A stretch of 64,000 nucleotides of DNA. Origin: Pelagicoccus sp. (GTDB lineage: Bacteria; Verrucomicrobiota; Verrucomicrobiia; Opitutales; Opitutaceae). The notes beneath the pieces are model-generated. The model searched no databases, was not told the origin of the DNA, and saw only the letters and a program-made list of their open reading frames with translations. The translations under genes and the position numbers were made by a program. The DNA lies in contig JANQRJ010000082.1 in assembly GCA_028284635.1 (NCBI GenBank), positions 20,154 to 84,153 on the forward strand, read 5' to 3'. This document shows positions 1-8,394 of this stretch, piece by piece (positions within the stretch are counted from its first letter, which is position 1; each line of letters starts with the position of its first letter).

Positions 1-69
1 GAAGGAGACGATGTCTCTACTGAATCCTGGATACTTGACGGTACTGAGGGCTGTTTTGATTTTCTCTAG
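1..69 (+). CDS. Possible C-terminal end of an upstream gene (partial)
   Basis: The first frame is open from the window edge to a TAG at 67-69, giving about 22 residues with an acidic, protein-like composition. It could be the tail of a gene that begins outside the window, perhaps one of the Tol genes that often precede tolB. The stretch is too short to identify or to exclude chance. Confidence 0.2.
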   Translation, partial: EGDDVSTESWILDGTEGCFDFL

Positions 70-210
70 GCTCACGATCTGTCTTTGTTTGAATCTTGCA
101 GTGGAGAATCGAGTCCCGCGCTTGCGCTTGCAACACCGGGAGCTGTAGAAATTGAATTCAGTAGAAACCTGAAACAATCATGTCCCTGTCAAGTCTGGGG
201 CCCTTGCTGA

Positions 211-1431
211 ATGAATCAAAAATCGCTCCCTGCTTTTCGCCTTTCTCTCGTTCTATTCGTCCTGTCTGCCTTGGCGGCGTCTAGCTCCGGCTTTGCGCAG
301 GACGGCATCATGGGTGGCGAGATTCGGACCCGCGGTTCGCGTGATACGATACCAGTGCTGCCACGGTCGAGCAACCCTGCTACTCTGAAGCTGTTGCAGT
401 CGACTTTCACGATCCATGGCGGCTATGCGGTGGTGGATTCGATGGGCGAAGCGTCGTTTGCCATCTCGGTGGAGCCTTTGGGCGGTTCGGGGGCGAGTCT
501 GACGATTTCTTCCGGCGTGCCGGAGAAGGTCCTGTTCAGCGAGACCTTGGCGGGGCGCTCGACGCGCAATGCCGTTTTCCGGGCGGTGGATCGAGCGGTT
601 TTCAAGACGAGCGGCAAGCCTGGCTTTTTCGCGGGCAAGCTGGCCTTCATAGGCGAGGAGTCGGGAGCGACGGAAGTCTACACGAGCGATCTGCTATTCG
701 GCGATCTGGTCCGCGTCACGTCGGACAACGTCAGCGCGGTGCGTCCGCATTGGTCTCCGGATGGCAACTACATCGTCTACACGAGCTACAAGTCGGGCTT
801 CCCGGATATCCATCGTTTGGATATGGTGAACCACCGTCGTGATGTAGTGGCGGATTTCAAGGGCACGAACATGGGGGCGCGCTACAGCCCGGATGGTTCT
901 CGGCTTGCCATGATCATCACGGGGAGAGGCGGGGCGGACCTTTGGGTTCGCGACGCAACTGGCAGGCTCTCCAACCTCTCTCGGTCCAACGGCTTGGAAG
1001 CGGCTCCGACCTGGTCTCCGGACGGCACGCGCATCGCCTTTTCCTCGGATCAGAATGGCGGCAACCAGCTTTTCGTGGTGCCTTCGAGCGGCGGCGGCAT
1101 GCGCCGCTTGCGCACCGACATAAGCGGCTATTGCGCGGAGCCGGACTGGAATCCGGTCGATGCGAATAAGATAGCCTTCACTGCGGCCGTCAGTTCGGGA
1201 TTTCAGATTGCGGTCTACGACCTGAGAGAGGGCAGAAGTCGCTTTCTCACGTCGGAGAATGGCGATGCGATCGAGGCCTCGTGGCTGAACGACGGTCGGC
1301 ATATCATCTATACCCATCGTCGGGCGAACAATAGCCAGATCAGGATTATGGATACGGTCACGCAAAAGAGCTACCAGCTCTCCGGCGGCCGTCGCTCGGT
1401 TTCGCAAGCGAGCTTTCTGGCACCTCGGTAA
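211..1431 (+). CDS. tolB: TolB-like periplasmic beta-propeller protein
   Basis: A 406-residue protein with an N-terminal signal peptide (hydrophobic stretch ending near residue 29, S-G-F-A-Q). An N-terminal domain is followed by four or five PD40 repeats between about residues 145 and 390, each with a W-S-P-D-G or Y-S-P-D-G signature (for example HWSPDGNYIVY and TWSPDGTRIAF). This matches TolB, which works with the lipoprotein Pal in the Tol-Pal system that maintains the outer membrane during division. The pal gene is not adjacent but lies about 3.7 kb away on the other strand. The ATG at 211 gives a good signal peptide. Other PD40 proteins share the repeat, so the exact family rests on length and architecture. 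Confidence 0.8.
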   Translation: MNQKSLPAFRLSLVLFVLSALAASSSGFAQDGIMGGEIRTRGSRDTIPVLPRSSNPATLKLLQSTFTIHGGYAVVDSMGEASFAISVEPLGGSGASLTISSGVPEKVLFSETLAGRSTRNAVFRAVDRAVFKTSGKPGFFAGKLAFIGEESGATEVYTSDLLFGDLVRVTSDNVSAVRPHWSPDGNYIVYTSYKSGFPDIHRLDMVNHRRDVVADFKGTNMGARYSPDGSRLAMIITGRGGADLWVRDATGRLSNLSRSNGLEAAPTWSPDGTRIAFSSDQNGGNQLFVVPSSGGGMRRLRTDISGYCAEPDWNPVDANKIAFTAAVSSGFQIAVYDLREGRSRFLTSENGDAIEASWLNDGRHIIYTHRRANNSQIRIMDTVTQKSYQLSGGRRSVSQASFLAPR

Positions 1432-1437
1432 GGGGTA

Positions 1438-1510
1438 GGGACGGACCGCCGGGCCGTCCGCTCGAAGCTGGTGCCTTCCTGCAGCACGGACAGCCCGGCG
1501 GTCTGTCCCT
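1438..1510. repeat. Inverted repeat after tolB
   Basis: Two arms of about 26 bases (starting GGTAGGGACGGACCGCCGGG) face each other with two or three mismatches and a short spacer. The element begins a few bases after the tolB stop. It could act as a transcription terminator, or it could be a REP-like mobile hairpin. It has no T-tract on the plus strand. Confidence 0.6.
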
Positions 1511-1519
1511 ACCAAGAAT

Positions 1520-1550
1520 CAAAAAAGGCCGAGACGCTTGGTCTCGGCCT
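1520..1550 (-). terminator. Rho-independent terminator of sodA
   Basis: A 10-bp stem AGGCCGAGAC / GTCTCGGCCT (1526-1535 and 1541-1550) with a 5-nt loop. On the minus strand it is followed by a T-tract (plus-strand AAAAAA at 1521-1526). It lies 30 bases beyond the sodA stop in the direction of transcription. Confidence 0.85.
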
Positions 1551-1579
1551 TGTCTTGAAATATCGGATACGAAGCTTGT

Positions 1580-2185
<606 letters not shown>

Positions 2186-2234
2186 GTTCGTTCGTGGTGT
2201 TGGTTTTGGTTGGTTGGTGGGTTGTGTGAACGCT

Positions 2235-2262
2235 TGTTTAAAGAAAGAATATTCTTTGTCAA
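2235..2262 (-). promoter_or_regulatory. Candidate sodA promoter with palindrome in the spacer
   Basis: Reading the minus strand toward sodA, a TTGACA box (2257-2262) is followed after 16 bases by TAAACA (2235-2240). The spacer contains the perfect 14-bp palindrome AAAGAATATTCTTT (2244-2257), which could be an operator for a redox or metal regulator. The -10 box is poor and the palindrome is AT-rich, so this is a candidate only. The site overlaps the tadA stop codon. Confidence 0.4.
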
Positions 2263-2792
2263 ATGCTTGTTTTGTTCATTTCGCGTTTGAGCTGGAAAAA
2301 GGCCTGGAGGAGTTCGAGGCATTCGTCGTGCAGTACGCCGCTTTCCACTTCCAGGCTGTGGTTGATGCTTGGATAGCTGTTGACGTCGTAGAGGCCGCCG
2401 AGTCCTCCCATCTTCGGATCGGGTACGGCGAATACGACGCGTTTGAGGCGGGACATCATGGTGGCTCCGGAGCACATCGGGCAGGGCTCCTTGGTCACGT
2501 AGAGGGTGGCCTCGTTTAGGCGCCAGTCCTTGATGGCGCGGCTGGCTTGGGTGATGGCGAGCATCTCGGCGTGGGCGGTTGGGTCTTGGGTGGTTTCGAC
2601 TTGATTGTGGGAGGCCCCGACTACGTCGCCTCGGTATTCGATGACGGCTCCGATGGGCACCTCGTTGGCCTGCCAAGCGTCGATGGCCTGGTTGTAGGCC
2701 AACTCCATGTAGAAGCGATCGCCGCGTTCGAGCTGCGATGGGAAGCGTTTTTGAAAAGGGCACTCGGGGGCGGTTTTGCTCGGTTCTAGCAT
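2259..2792 (-). CDS. tadA: tRNA-specific adenosine deaminase (TadA-like)
   Basis: A 177-residue zinc-dependent nucleoside deaminase. The catalytic motifs are H74-A-E76 (proton shuttle Glu) and P-C104-P-M-C107, which with His74 bind zinc. The family converts adenosine 34 of tRNA-Arg to inosine for wobble decoding, and guanine deaminases are close relatives. The N-terminal 25 residues before the conserved core could be shortened if translation starts later. It lies 73 bases upstream of sodA on the same strand and is divergent from infA across a polypurine hairpin. Confidence 0.85.
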   Translation of the reverse strand: MLEPSKTAPECPFQKRFPSQLERGDRFYMELAYNQAIDAWQANEVPIGAVIEYRGDVVGASHNQVETTQDPTAHAEMLAITQASRAIKDWRLNEATLYVTKEPCPMCSGATMMSRLKRVVFAVPDPKMGGLGGLYDVNSYPSINHSLEVESGVLHDECLELLQAFFQLKREMNKTSI

Positions 2793-2799
2793 GGTTCAA

Positions 2800-2885
2800 A
2801 ATCTTCATCTGCTTCTGCTTCTGCTTCTTCTTCTCCACAATGAGGCGCTTGGAAGAAGATGAAGAAGCAGAAGCAGATGAAGATT
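2800..2885. repeat. Polypurine/polypyrimidine hairpin, copy 1
   Basis: A left arm of CTT, CTG and CAT triplets (2800-2836) is mirrored by a right arm of GAA, GAT and GCA triplets (2851-2885), with few mismatches and a short central loop. The left arm starts AATCTTCATCTGCTTCTGCT and the right arm ends with its complement. Unlike a terminator, this copy sits between divergent genes (tadA and infA). Confidence 0.85.
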
Positions 2886-2957
2886 GTCAGGGATTGTCAG
2901 CATTGGGAATACACTTGACTAATAGCAAGGATATGAAAGGAACGCTCTTTCTCATTT

Positions 2958-3230
2958 ATGGCTGATGATGTAATCCAAGTTGAAGGCAAGATTGTCCAAG
3001 TGCTCCCTGGCACGATGTTTCGTGTGGAGCTGGAAAACGGCCACCGCGTTCTTGCCCACATCTCTGGAAAGCTCCGCAAGCACTTCATCAAGATCACCGC
3101 AGGCGACTTGGTCAAAATGGAGATGAGCCCCTACGACTTGGACAAGGCTCGCATTACCTATCGTCTTCGCAACGCGGCTCAGAATCGCAACGCGCCTATT
3201 CGTTCCTTCGGCCCGCGTCGCAGGCGATAG
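2958..3230 (+). CDS. infA: Translation initiation factor IF-1
   Basis: A 90-residue protein with the S1/OB fold of IF-1. The IF-1 hallmark segments are recognisable in order: an early [10 protein letters not shown] strand, [11 protein letters not shown] and the closing [14 protein letters not shown]. It binds the A-site of the 30S subunit during initiation. It is about 18 residues longer than the usual 72, with a basic C-terminal tail ending in four arginines. The ATG follows an AAAGGAACG ribosome-binding region. Confidence 0.95.
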   Translation: MADDVIQVEGKIVQVLPGTMFRVELENGHRVLAHISGKLRKHFIKITAGDLVKMEMSPYDLDKARITYRLRNAAQNRNAPIRSFGPRRRR

Positions 3231-3266
3231 GGTAGTTTTGTCAGCCTGCTGAGGGCGTTCTCGCTT

Positions 3267-4193
3267 GTGGCGGACAATCTGGCAGAGGGCATCGAAGAGT
3301 TTCTCGCTTTTCTATCTTTGGAGAGAGGGTTGTCCGAGAATTCGATTGCGAGCTACGAGAGCGACTTGCGGCAGTTTTGCTCGAGTCTTTTAGAGCAAGA
3401 TCCGCAGCGTAGTTGGAAGACGGTGACGTCGGTCGATCTTTCCGATTGGATCTATCAGCTCAGCGACGGTGGGTACTCCACGGCGAGCCTGTGTCGCAAG
3501 CTCAGCGCGGTGAGGGCTCTCGACGAATTTCTGCAGAGGCAAGGGCGTGCGGACCGATCCTTTTCCGAAGTTATTAGCGGTCCTAAACTGCATCGCAAGG
3601 CGCCGGTCACGCTTAGTATCCAGGAAATGGAACGTTTGCTCGATGCTCCGGACGAAGCTACGCCGATTGGCTTGCGGGACCGGGCGATTCTCGAGCTCTT
3701 CTATTCGTCCGGCCTTCGTGTTTCGGAACTGTGTTCGCTGGTCTTGCAGCAAGTGGATCTGGATCTGGGCGCCCTGAAGGTATACGGAAAAGGCTCGAAG
3801 GAGAGGGTTTGTCCAATGGGTCGCAAGGCGAAGGAAACTCTTGGGCGCTACCTGGAACTCGCTCGGTCTCAGTTCGTCAAGGCGAAGACCGGTAGCGCGG
3901 TGTTCCTCAGTTCTCGTGGCCAGGCCATTTCGCGCAAGACGGTCTGGCTGCTGGTCAAGACGCATGCTAGACGGGCAGGCATCGAACGGCCGGTGAAGCC
4001 TCACATGCTGCGGCACTCCTTCGCCACCCACTTGCTCACGGGCGGAGCGGACTTGCGGGTGATCCAGGAGCTGCTGGGACATGCGGATATCGCGACGACG
4101 CAAATCTATACGTCGGTGGAATCCGAGCGCGTCCGCAGCGCCCACGACGAATTTCACCCTAGGAGTAGGGGAGATGTGGATACGAAAATTTGA
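3267..4193 (+). CDS. xerD: Tyrosine recombinase XerD-like
   Basis: A 308-residue site-specific recombinase with an N-terminal SAM-like core-binding domain (about 8-92) and a catalytic domain (about 115-295). The catalytic set is complete: R151, K175, H246, R249, H272 and the nucleophile Y281. Length and lack of mobile-element context fit the chromosomal XerC/XerD pair that resolves chromosome dimers at dif. Assignment to XerD over XerC is by general resemblance. The start is GTG at 3267, 36 bases after infA. No dif site was recognised nearby. Confidence 0.88.
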   Translation: MADNLAEGIEEFLAFLSLERGLSENSIASYESDLRQFCSSLLEQDPQRSWKTVTSVDLSDWIYQLSDGGYSTASLCRKLSAVRALDEFLQRQGRADRSFSEVISGPKLHRKAPVTLSIQEMERLLDAPDEATPIGLRDRAILELFYSSGLRVSELCSLVLQQVDLDLGALKVYGKGSKERVCPMGRKAKETLGRYLELARSQFVKAKTGSAVFLSSRGQAISRKTVWLLVKTHARRAGIERPVKPHMLRHSFATHLLTGGADLRVIQELLGHADIATTQIYTSVESERVRSAHDEFHPRSRGDVDTKI

Positions 4194-4210
4194 GGAGCGC
4201 TACGGGTATC

Positions 4211-4233
4211 GCGTTCTCACGAACGCGGCTACG
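4211..4233. repeat. Single arm of the GTAGCCGCG repeat
   Basis: GCGTTCTCACGAACGCGGCT followed by ACG matches one arm of the hairpins at 21274 and 33120. It has its own small palindrome (GCGTTCTCACGAACGC). It lies in the 56-bp gap between the convergent xerD and H1-like genes. Confidence 0.7.
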
Positions 4234-4249
4234 CTTCGCGGTTCTTGCT

Positions 4250-4639
4250 CTAGAATTCCGGCTCGACGCTGGTCCTCTTTCCGGGCTTCGCGGTGAAGTT
4301 GTATCCGGCGCTCCAGTAGTCGTCGTTGATCAGCAGCTTGAATTCGAAGGCTTTGCTTACGCCTTCGATGGTGATGCTCCAGCTGTTGTCGTTCTGACAG
4401 TCCATCGGGACTCCGGAGTCCCAGGACAAGCTGGGTCCGTCGCCGCGCAGATAGAGGGTGTTGCCAAAGCCGACGTCGGTGTTTGCGACGATGGTGGTCT
4501 TCTTGGAAGCGGCCGCTTTTTTGGCGACCTTCTTAGCTGCTTTCTTGACCGTCTTTTTAACGACGGCCTTTTTGGCTGCTGTTTTCTTGACCGCTTTTTT
4601 GGCGGTCTTCTTCGCGGCTACAGTGGTGGTTTTTTTCAT
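4250..4639 (-). CDS. Histone H1-like Lys/Ala-rich tail fused to a CBM-like domain
   Basis: A 129-residue protein of two parts. Residues 1-50 are almost only Lys, Ala, Thr and Val in repeats such as KKTAAKKAVVKK, like the DNA-binding tails of bacterial histone H1 homologues (HctA/Hc1 type). Residues 53-129 form a compact Trp/Gly-rich domain (LYLRGDGPSLSWDSGVPM, then FKLLINDDYWSAG) that resembles the carbohydrate- or AMPK-glycogen-binding fold (CBM20/CBM48-like). The first half predicts nucleic-acid binding; the second may have been recruited for another ligand. ATG preceded by AGAAGAA. A stand-alone, non-operonic gene with unknown cellular role. Confidence 0.75.
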   Translation of the reverse strand: MKKTTTVAAKKTAKKAVKKTAAKKAVVKKTVKKAAKKVAKKAAASKKTTIVANTDVGFGNTLYLRGDGPSLSWDSGVPMDCQNDNSWSITIEGVSKAFEFKLLINDDYWSAGYNFTAKPGKRTSVEPEF

Positions 4640-5095
4640 ATTGGTTAGTTCTTCTTTCGAGTCTGAGAATGACCGGGTTGCCTGCCGCTAATTCGACGGG
4701 CCCGTTGCAACCGAATGTCTGGAGAAGCTAGCTATCGGTTGGAAAATATCAATGCCGTCCGAACGATTCGTGAGTTACGGTATGGTGAAATACGCGGCTC
4801 GTTAGCAGAGCTTGCGCCAAAGATTTGGGAAAATCGAGACCACCTTTTTTCGTATCCAAGCTTTGTAGACGAGCTTGTAGCGCAAAGAAGCCCCGCTAAT
4901 GGAGCGGGGCTTCCGAAAATGCGATGCCGAACGGGCGTGATTTAAAGCGATGGGATTCTTGGGGGTGCGCACGCGTCCCGCGTGAGCGCGTCGTCCGCCC
5001 GTTGCAATGTTCTGGACGAGACGCCCAGAACTGCCTGCGAGACGCAGGCGCTCCCCGAGGCGGATTGCTTCGAAAGCGACTTATTCAATACGCTC
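4640..5095. other. 456-bp intergenic region with one strong hairpin
   Basis: Upstream of the H1-like gene and downstream of pal. It contains a perfect 11-bp stem (4887-4897 and 4903-4913, GAAGCCCCGCT) without a clear T-tract. A further GC-rich stretch at 4965-5060 has short self-complementary pieces. A plus-strand frame at 4715-4945 is open, but the hairpin lies inside it and no function is suggested. No tRNA was found. Confidence 0.5.
4887..4913. terminator. Hairpin, possible terminator
   Basis: An 11-bp perfect stem with a 5-nt loop and only a weak T-rich tail on the minus strand (TTCTTTG). It is in the right orientation to end pal transcription, although 180 bases away. Confidence 0.4.
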
Positions 5096-5671
5096 TCAGT
5101 CGACGACCAATAGTTCGACACGACGCTCTCGGGTCATCTGGGCTGAGCTAGCGCCTTCGGTTGCCTTGAGGTCGCCTTGGGAAAGGGTTTGCAGGCGGTT
5201 GGGAGCGATGCCGAGGGTTTGCAGATAGTCGCGCACGCTTTTGGCTCGTCGGTCGCCCAGGGCCAGGTTGTATTCTGCGGTGCCGCGCCAGTCGCAATGG
5301 CCTTCCAAGACGAGCTTCGAGCGGGGGTTGCTAGTGAGGTATTCGGCGGCTTGGTTGAGCTTCTCGCGTTCGTTGGGCGCGATGCTGGAAGAGTCGAAAT
5401 TGAAATACACGATGGGCAGCACGCCTTCGCGGGCTCGGCTTCTCCAGTCGTCTCCGCCGAGATCCGACGCGTTTCGGGACTCTATGCCGAATTCGCTAGC
5501 ATCCCCACCCATAGCCAAGGGGTCGAAGTCTCCGCCGCCGTTTCCAAAACCGCCTGATCCTTGACCCATGACAGTGTCGAGCGGATTGGGTCGCTTCGGT
5601 TTTTTGGAGCAGCCGGAAAAGGCGAAGGCGATGAGTAGGGCGGAGGCGATCAGGAAGGTTTTTTTCAGCAT
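5096..5671 (-). CDS. pal: Pal-like outer-membrane lipoprotein (OmpA domain)
   Basis: A 191-residue lipoprotein. The signal peptide ends in a lipobox (A-F-S-G-C, Cys21). A Gly-rich linker (about 35-60) is followed by an OmpA-like peptidoglycan-binding domain (about 85-191). The Pal signature is clear: V-Y-F-N-F-D-S-S-S-I, then L-V-L-E-G-H-C-D-W-R-G-T-A-E-Y-N-L-A-L-G-D-R-R-A. The usual G-H-T-D-E is changed to G-H-C-D-W. It would tether the outer membrane to peptidoglycan and partner with TolB. It is transcribed away from the CbiX-like gene 46 bp upstream. Confidence 0.9.
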   Translation of the reverse strand: MLKKTFLIASALLIAFAFSGCSKKPKRPNPLDTVMGQGSGGFGNGGGDFDPLAMGGDASEFGIESRNASDLGGDDWRSRAREGVLPIVYFNFDSSSIAPNEREKLNQAAEYLTSNPRSKLVLEGHCDWRGTAEYNLALGDRRAKSVRDYLQTLGIAPNRLQTLSQGDLKATEGASSAQMTRERRVELLVVD

Positions 5672-5717
5672 GGCGGGTGGGTTGTCTGTGTATTGGTCCG
5701 ACTATCGGCATGGAGCT

Positions 5718-6620
5718 ATGTTCGGCAAGAATTTACTCGCCCCGCGCTTTGAATCTTCGCTTTTTGGGCTCTTGGACACGAAGGACCGTATCGTCTTGCT
5801 GGACAACGGCTCGCTCAGGCCTGAGGCGACCTTCAGCCTCCGTGGCATCGCCTCTCGTTTCGGCGAGCTGCTGGGTCGGCCGGTCCACCCGGTGTCTCTG
5901 TTGCATTCGAGCAAGATCCCGGCGGAGAAGTTGGGTGGCGAGGCAGCTCAGACGTGGCGGCGCTTTCTCAAGCGCGAGGTAGCGGCTGGGGCGCGGCGCT
6001 TTCTGGTTGCTCCGCTGTTTTTCGGCCCAAGCTCGGCATTCGTCGACTACTTGCCAAGAGTGACTGAGCAGATTCTTGGCGGAGAGAGCCCGGTCTCGGT
6101 CGAGGTGGCCAAGCCGTTGGTGGACCTGGACGATCCGGCGGATGACGCCGTAGCTCGCATCCTGGTCGATCTCCTGGTCCAGAAACTGGATACGAAGCTC
6201 CAGTTGTTGCGACCTACGATCATCCTAGTCGATCACGGGAGTCCGGTTGAGAAGGTGGCGGCTTGCAGAGACTTGGTGGCCCGCCAGATGGAAGAGCTTC
6301 TCGGATCGCGCGTTTCACGGGTGATTGCCTCCTCGATGGAGCGGCGCGATGGCGACGAGTACGCGTTTAGCGAGCCGTTGCTTGAGCGGGTTTTGCATGA
6401 GCTTGCCCAAGAGGACGCGTCGGCGGCCGCCCTGAGCTTGATGTTCTTTTCCCCGGGCCGGCATGCGGGCCCGGGTGGGGATATTGCGAAAATTGTCGAA
6501 GCTTCGGCTTGGTCGAAATCGGGTCGCGTGCTTCCGGCGACCGGTTTGGTTGGGGAGAGCCGGCTTTTGCCTGAGCTGCTTGTCAGAAGGTTCCAGGCTC
6601 TTGAACTCAGGTTGAGCTGA
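5718..6620 (+). CDS. Tandem CbiX-like (sirohydrochlorin chelatase superfamily) protein
   Basis: A 300-residue protein that reads as two class II chelatase (CbiX/SirB) halves. The first half begins I-V-L-L-D-N-G-S-L-R-P and continues to a P-L-F-F-G-P-S element near residue 100. The second begins I-I-L-V-D-H-G-S-P near residue 172. The family inserts Co, Ni or Fe into tetrapyrroles using histidines. Here the metal-binding His of the first half is replaced by Asn (N-G-S) while the second keeps H-G-S. An ATG at 5718 is preferred because longer starts would run deep into the divergent pal gene. No other cobalamin or siroheme gene is nearby, so the substrate is unknown. Confidence 0.65.
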   Translation: MFGKNLLAPRFESSLFGLLDTKDRIVLLDNGSLRPEATFSLRGIASRFGELLGRPVHPVSLLHSSKIPAEKLGGEAAQTWRRFLKREVAAGARRFLVAPLFFGPSSAFVDYLPRVTEQILGGESPVSVEVAKPLVDLDDPADDAVARILVDLLVQKLDTKLQLLRPTIILVDHGSPVEKVAACRDLVARQMEELLGSRVSRVIASSMERRDGDEYAFSEPLLERVLHELAQEDASAAALSLMFFSPGRHAGPGGDIAKIVEASAWSKSGRVLPATGLVGESRLLPELLVRRFQALELRLS

Positions 6621-6928
6621 GCGATAAACAGCCACCCCGCCTAGCGCCATTGTCATGGCCAATGGAAAAGCGCCGCTGCCTGCCATTGCTTTCGGCTTCT
6701 GGACCAACCGGGCGTGGTTGAAAGTCATGGGACAGATGGGAGGTCGGACGCTGTTTGCGCGAGGTAGCCGAACTCGCGAGAGTTTGGTCCTCTGCTAAAA
6801 GCTGTAATCCCATCATTTTCAATCGCACCCGGACTAGCCTCGCAATCGGCATCTGGTTTGTCATCGCTTCCCAACCCCCTATTGCTAACGTATTCGGCCA
6901 GCTGATACTCTAAAACCCACATGTAGCC
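6621..6928. other. 308-bp intergenic region with a repeat arm
   Basis: No convincing gene. It carries one arm of the GTAGCCGAACTCG..AGAGTTTGG repeat (about 6763-6787), also found twice at 36538-36895. The rest shows no tRNA and no clear promoter. Confidence 0.5.
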
Positions 6929-8167
6929 ATGCCATCTCGCCGTAAATTCATTGCCCAAGGCGCTGCCTTTGCCGGCCTCGCTGTCACTGGTCAAGCCTAC
7001 CCCAAAGCCAAACGCGCTCCGCTAGGCGACCCTGCTGGCAACTATGGCCCCTTCCTCCAGCGAGACCTCTTGCCCGAACCCGTTGTGATTGAGAGCCTCG
7101 ACCTGATACGCGTCGGCAAAAACTGGTTCGTACGGGCTCGCTCTACCAATGGAGCGGAGGGTTGGGCCATCAGCCACAACACTTCCATTGCGCTCAACTT
7201 TCCCATCTTCACCCAAATCGTCGCCCCCTTCATGGCTGGCAAAGACGCCCGCGACATCGATTTCCTCGTCGACGGCGTCTACCTCCATCGATCCAATTAC
7301 AAGCTGCAGGGCCAGTCCTTCTGGGTTCCCGTCGCCTCTGCCGAATTCGCCATTCTCGACCTCCTCGGTCGCGTCGCGGGCGTCTCCGCCGCAGAGCTTC
7401 TCGGCCGCCGATACCGCGAAAGAATTCCTCTCTACATAGCCAACAATCATCGCCGCCTAGGACCCGAAGAGTCGCTCGAGAAAATCGTCGCATCCGTAGA
7501 CTCCATTGGCGCTAGAGCGGTCAAGTTCAAGCTCGGCGGTCGGATGAAAGACGACGACCAGATCCCCGGTCGCACTGAAAGGCTCATCCCCCTGGTCGCC
7601 GAAGCCCTTGGCGAACGCTGCACCCTCTATGCCGACGCCAACAGCAGCTACGTCGATGTCGAAAAGGCCATCGCAGTCGGCAAGCAGCTCGAAGCCCACA
7701 ACTTCGCCTTCTACGAGGAGCCCTGCCCCTTCGACTACCTCGAACCGACCCAACGCGTTGCCGAAGCCCTCGATATCCCCATCGCCTGGGGCGAGCAAGA
7801 GAGCAGTCAGTGGCGCTTCAAGTGGATGATCGACAACGACGCCGTCCAAATCCCTCAACCCGATCTCTTCTACTACGGCGGCATCATCCGCAGCCTCCGC
7901 GTAGCGAAAATGGCCGAGGAACGCGGCCTCGACTGCACGCCGCACATTTCGAGCGTCGGCCTCGGTTTCCTCTACATGGGCATCTTCGCCACTTGTTGTC
8001 CCAACCCCGGAGCATTCCAGGAGTACAAGGGCATCAACAGCGACTTCCCCTGGCAGAGCAACGGCTCCAAGATCGAAATCGAAGACGGAGAAATGACCGC
8101 CCCCGCCGGCATTGGCCTCGGCGTCGACATCGATCCCGACTACCTCGCCAAAGGCAAAAAGGTTTAG
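6929..8167 (+). CDS. Enolase-superfamily dehydratase or racemase with Tat signal
   Basis: A 412-residue member of the mandelate racemase/muconate lactonizing enzyme group. A twin-arginine signal is present at the N-terminus (P-S-R-R-K-F-I followed by a hydrophobic stretch to residue 22). The barrel shows the K-x-K motif (V-K-F-K-L-G), then the metal ligands Y-A-D-A-N, Y-E-E-P and G-E-Q-E, and a late T-P-H-I-S-S histidine. These proteins abstract an alpha proton from a carboxylate, often to dehydrate sugar acids. The substrate cannot be read from sequence. Its place at the start of a uronate/polysaccharide island suggests a sugar acid or lactone. Confidence 0.8.
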   Translation: MPSRRKFIAQGAAFAGLAVTGQAYPKAKRAPLGDPAGNYGPFLQRDLLPEPVVIESLDLIRVGKNWFVRARSTNGAEGWAISHNTSIALNFPIFTQIVAPFMAGKDARDIDFLVDGVYLHRSNYKLQGQSFWVPVASAEFAILDLLGRVAGVSAAELLGRRYRERIPLYIANNHRRLGPEESLEKIVASVDSIGARAVKFKLGGRMKDDDQIPGRTERLIPLVAEALGERCTLYADANSSYVDVEKAIAVGKQLEAHNFAFYEEPCPFDYLEPTQRVAEALDIPIAWGEQESSQWRFKWMIDNDAVQIPQPDLFYYGGIIRSLRVAKMAEERGLDCTPHISSVGLGFLYMGIFATCCPNPGAFQEYKGINSDFPWQSNGSKIEIEDGEMTAPAGIGLGVDIDPDYLAKGKKV

Positions 8168-8284
8168 CCTAGAGCCCTGGACAGAGCGTTCGTTTTTCGA
8201 ACCGACCCAACGGCTCCCAAGCCCCACGGTGAACTCATGACGAAACGCTCTCTCTTCTAGCTCTACTTTGTTAAATTATCCTCT

Positions 8285-8325
8285 GTAGGGCCGGTGCTCG
8301 TCGCCGTGCCGCAGAGCATAGATCG
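8285..8325. repeat. Degenerate copy of the CTGTAGGGCC..GCCGCAGAGC repeat
   Basis: CTGTAGGGCCGGTGCTCGTC followed by GCCGTGCCGCAGAGC resembles half of the elements at 27645-27718 and 36725-36796. It lies in the gap between the enolase-superfamily gene and the sulfatase. Confidence 0.45.
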
Positions 8326-8394
8326 AACCTACGCGCTACGTTTCACGCACGACGCGACGCTAGGCTTTGAGAAATCGTTTGGCTTGCTGCGGGA

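Noticed and set aside
694..1515. Minus-strand 273-residue frame over tolB
   Set aside because: Antisense to the PD40 repeats and without recognisable features.
2800..2885. CRISPR-like or satellite array
   Set aside because: The repeated units are hairpin arms of triplets, without regular unique spacers and without cas genes.
4715..4945. Plus-strand 76-residue frame
   Set aside because: A strong hairpin (4887-4913) lies inside it and its end reads through GC-rich repeat; no ribosome-binding site or family. Kept only as an intergenic note.
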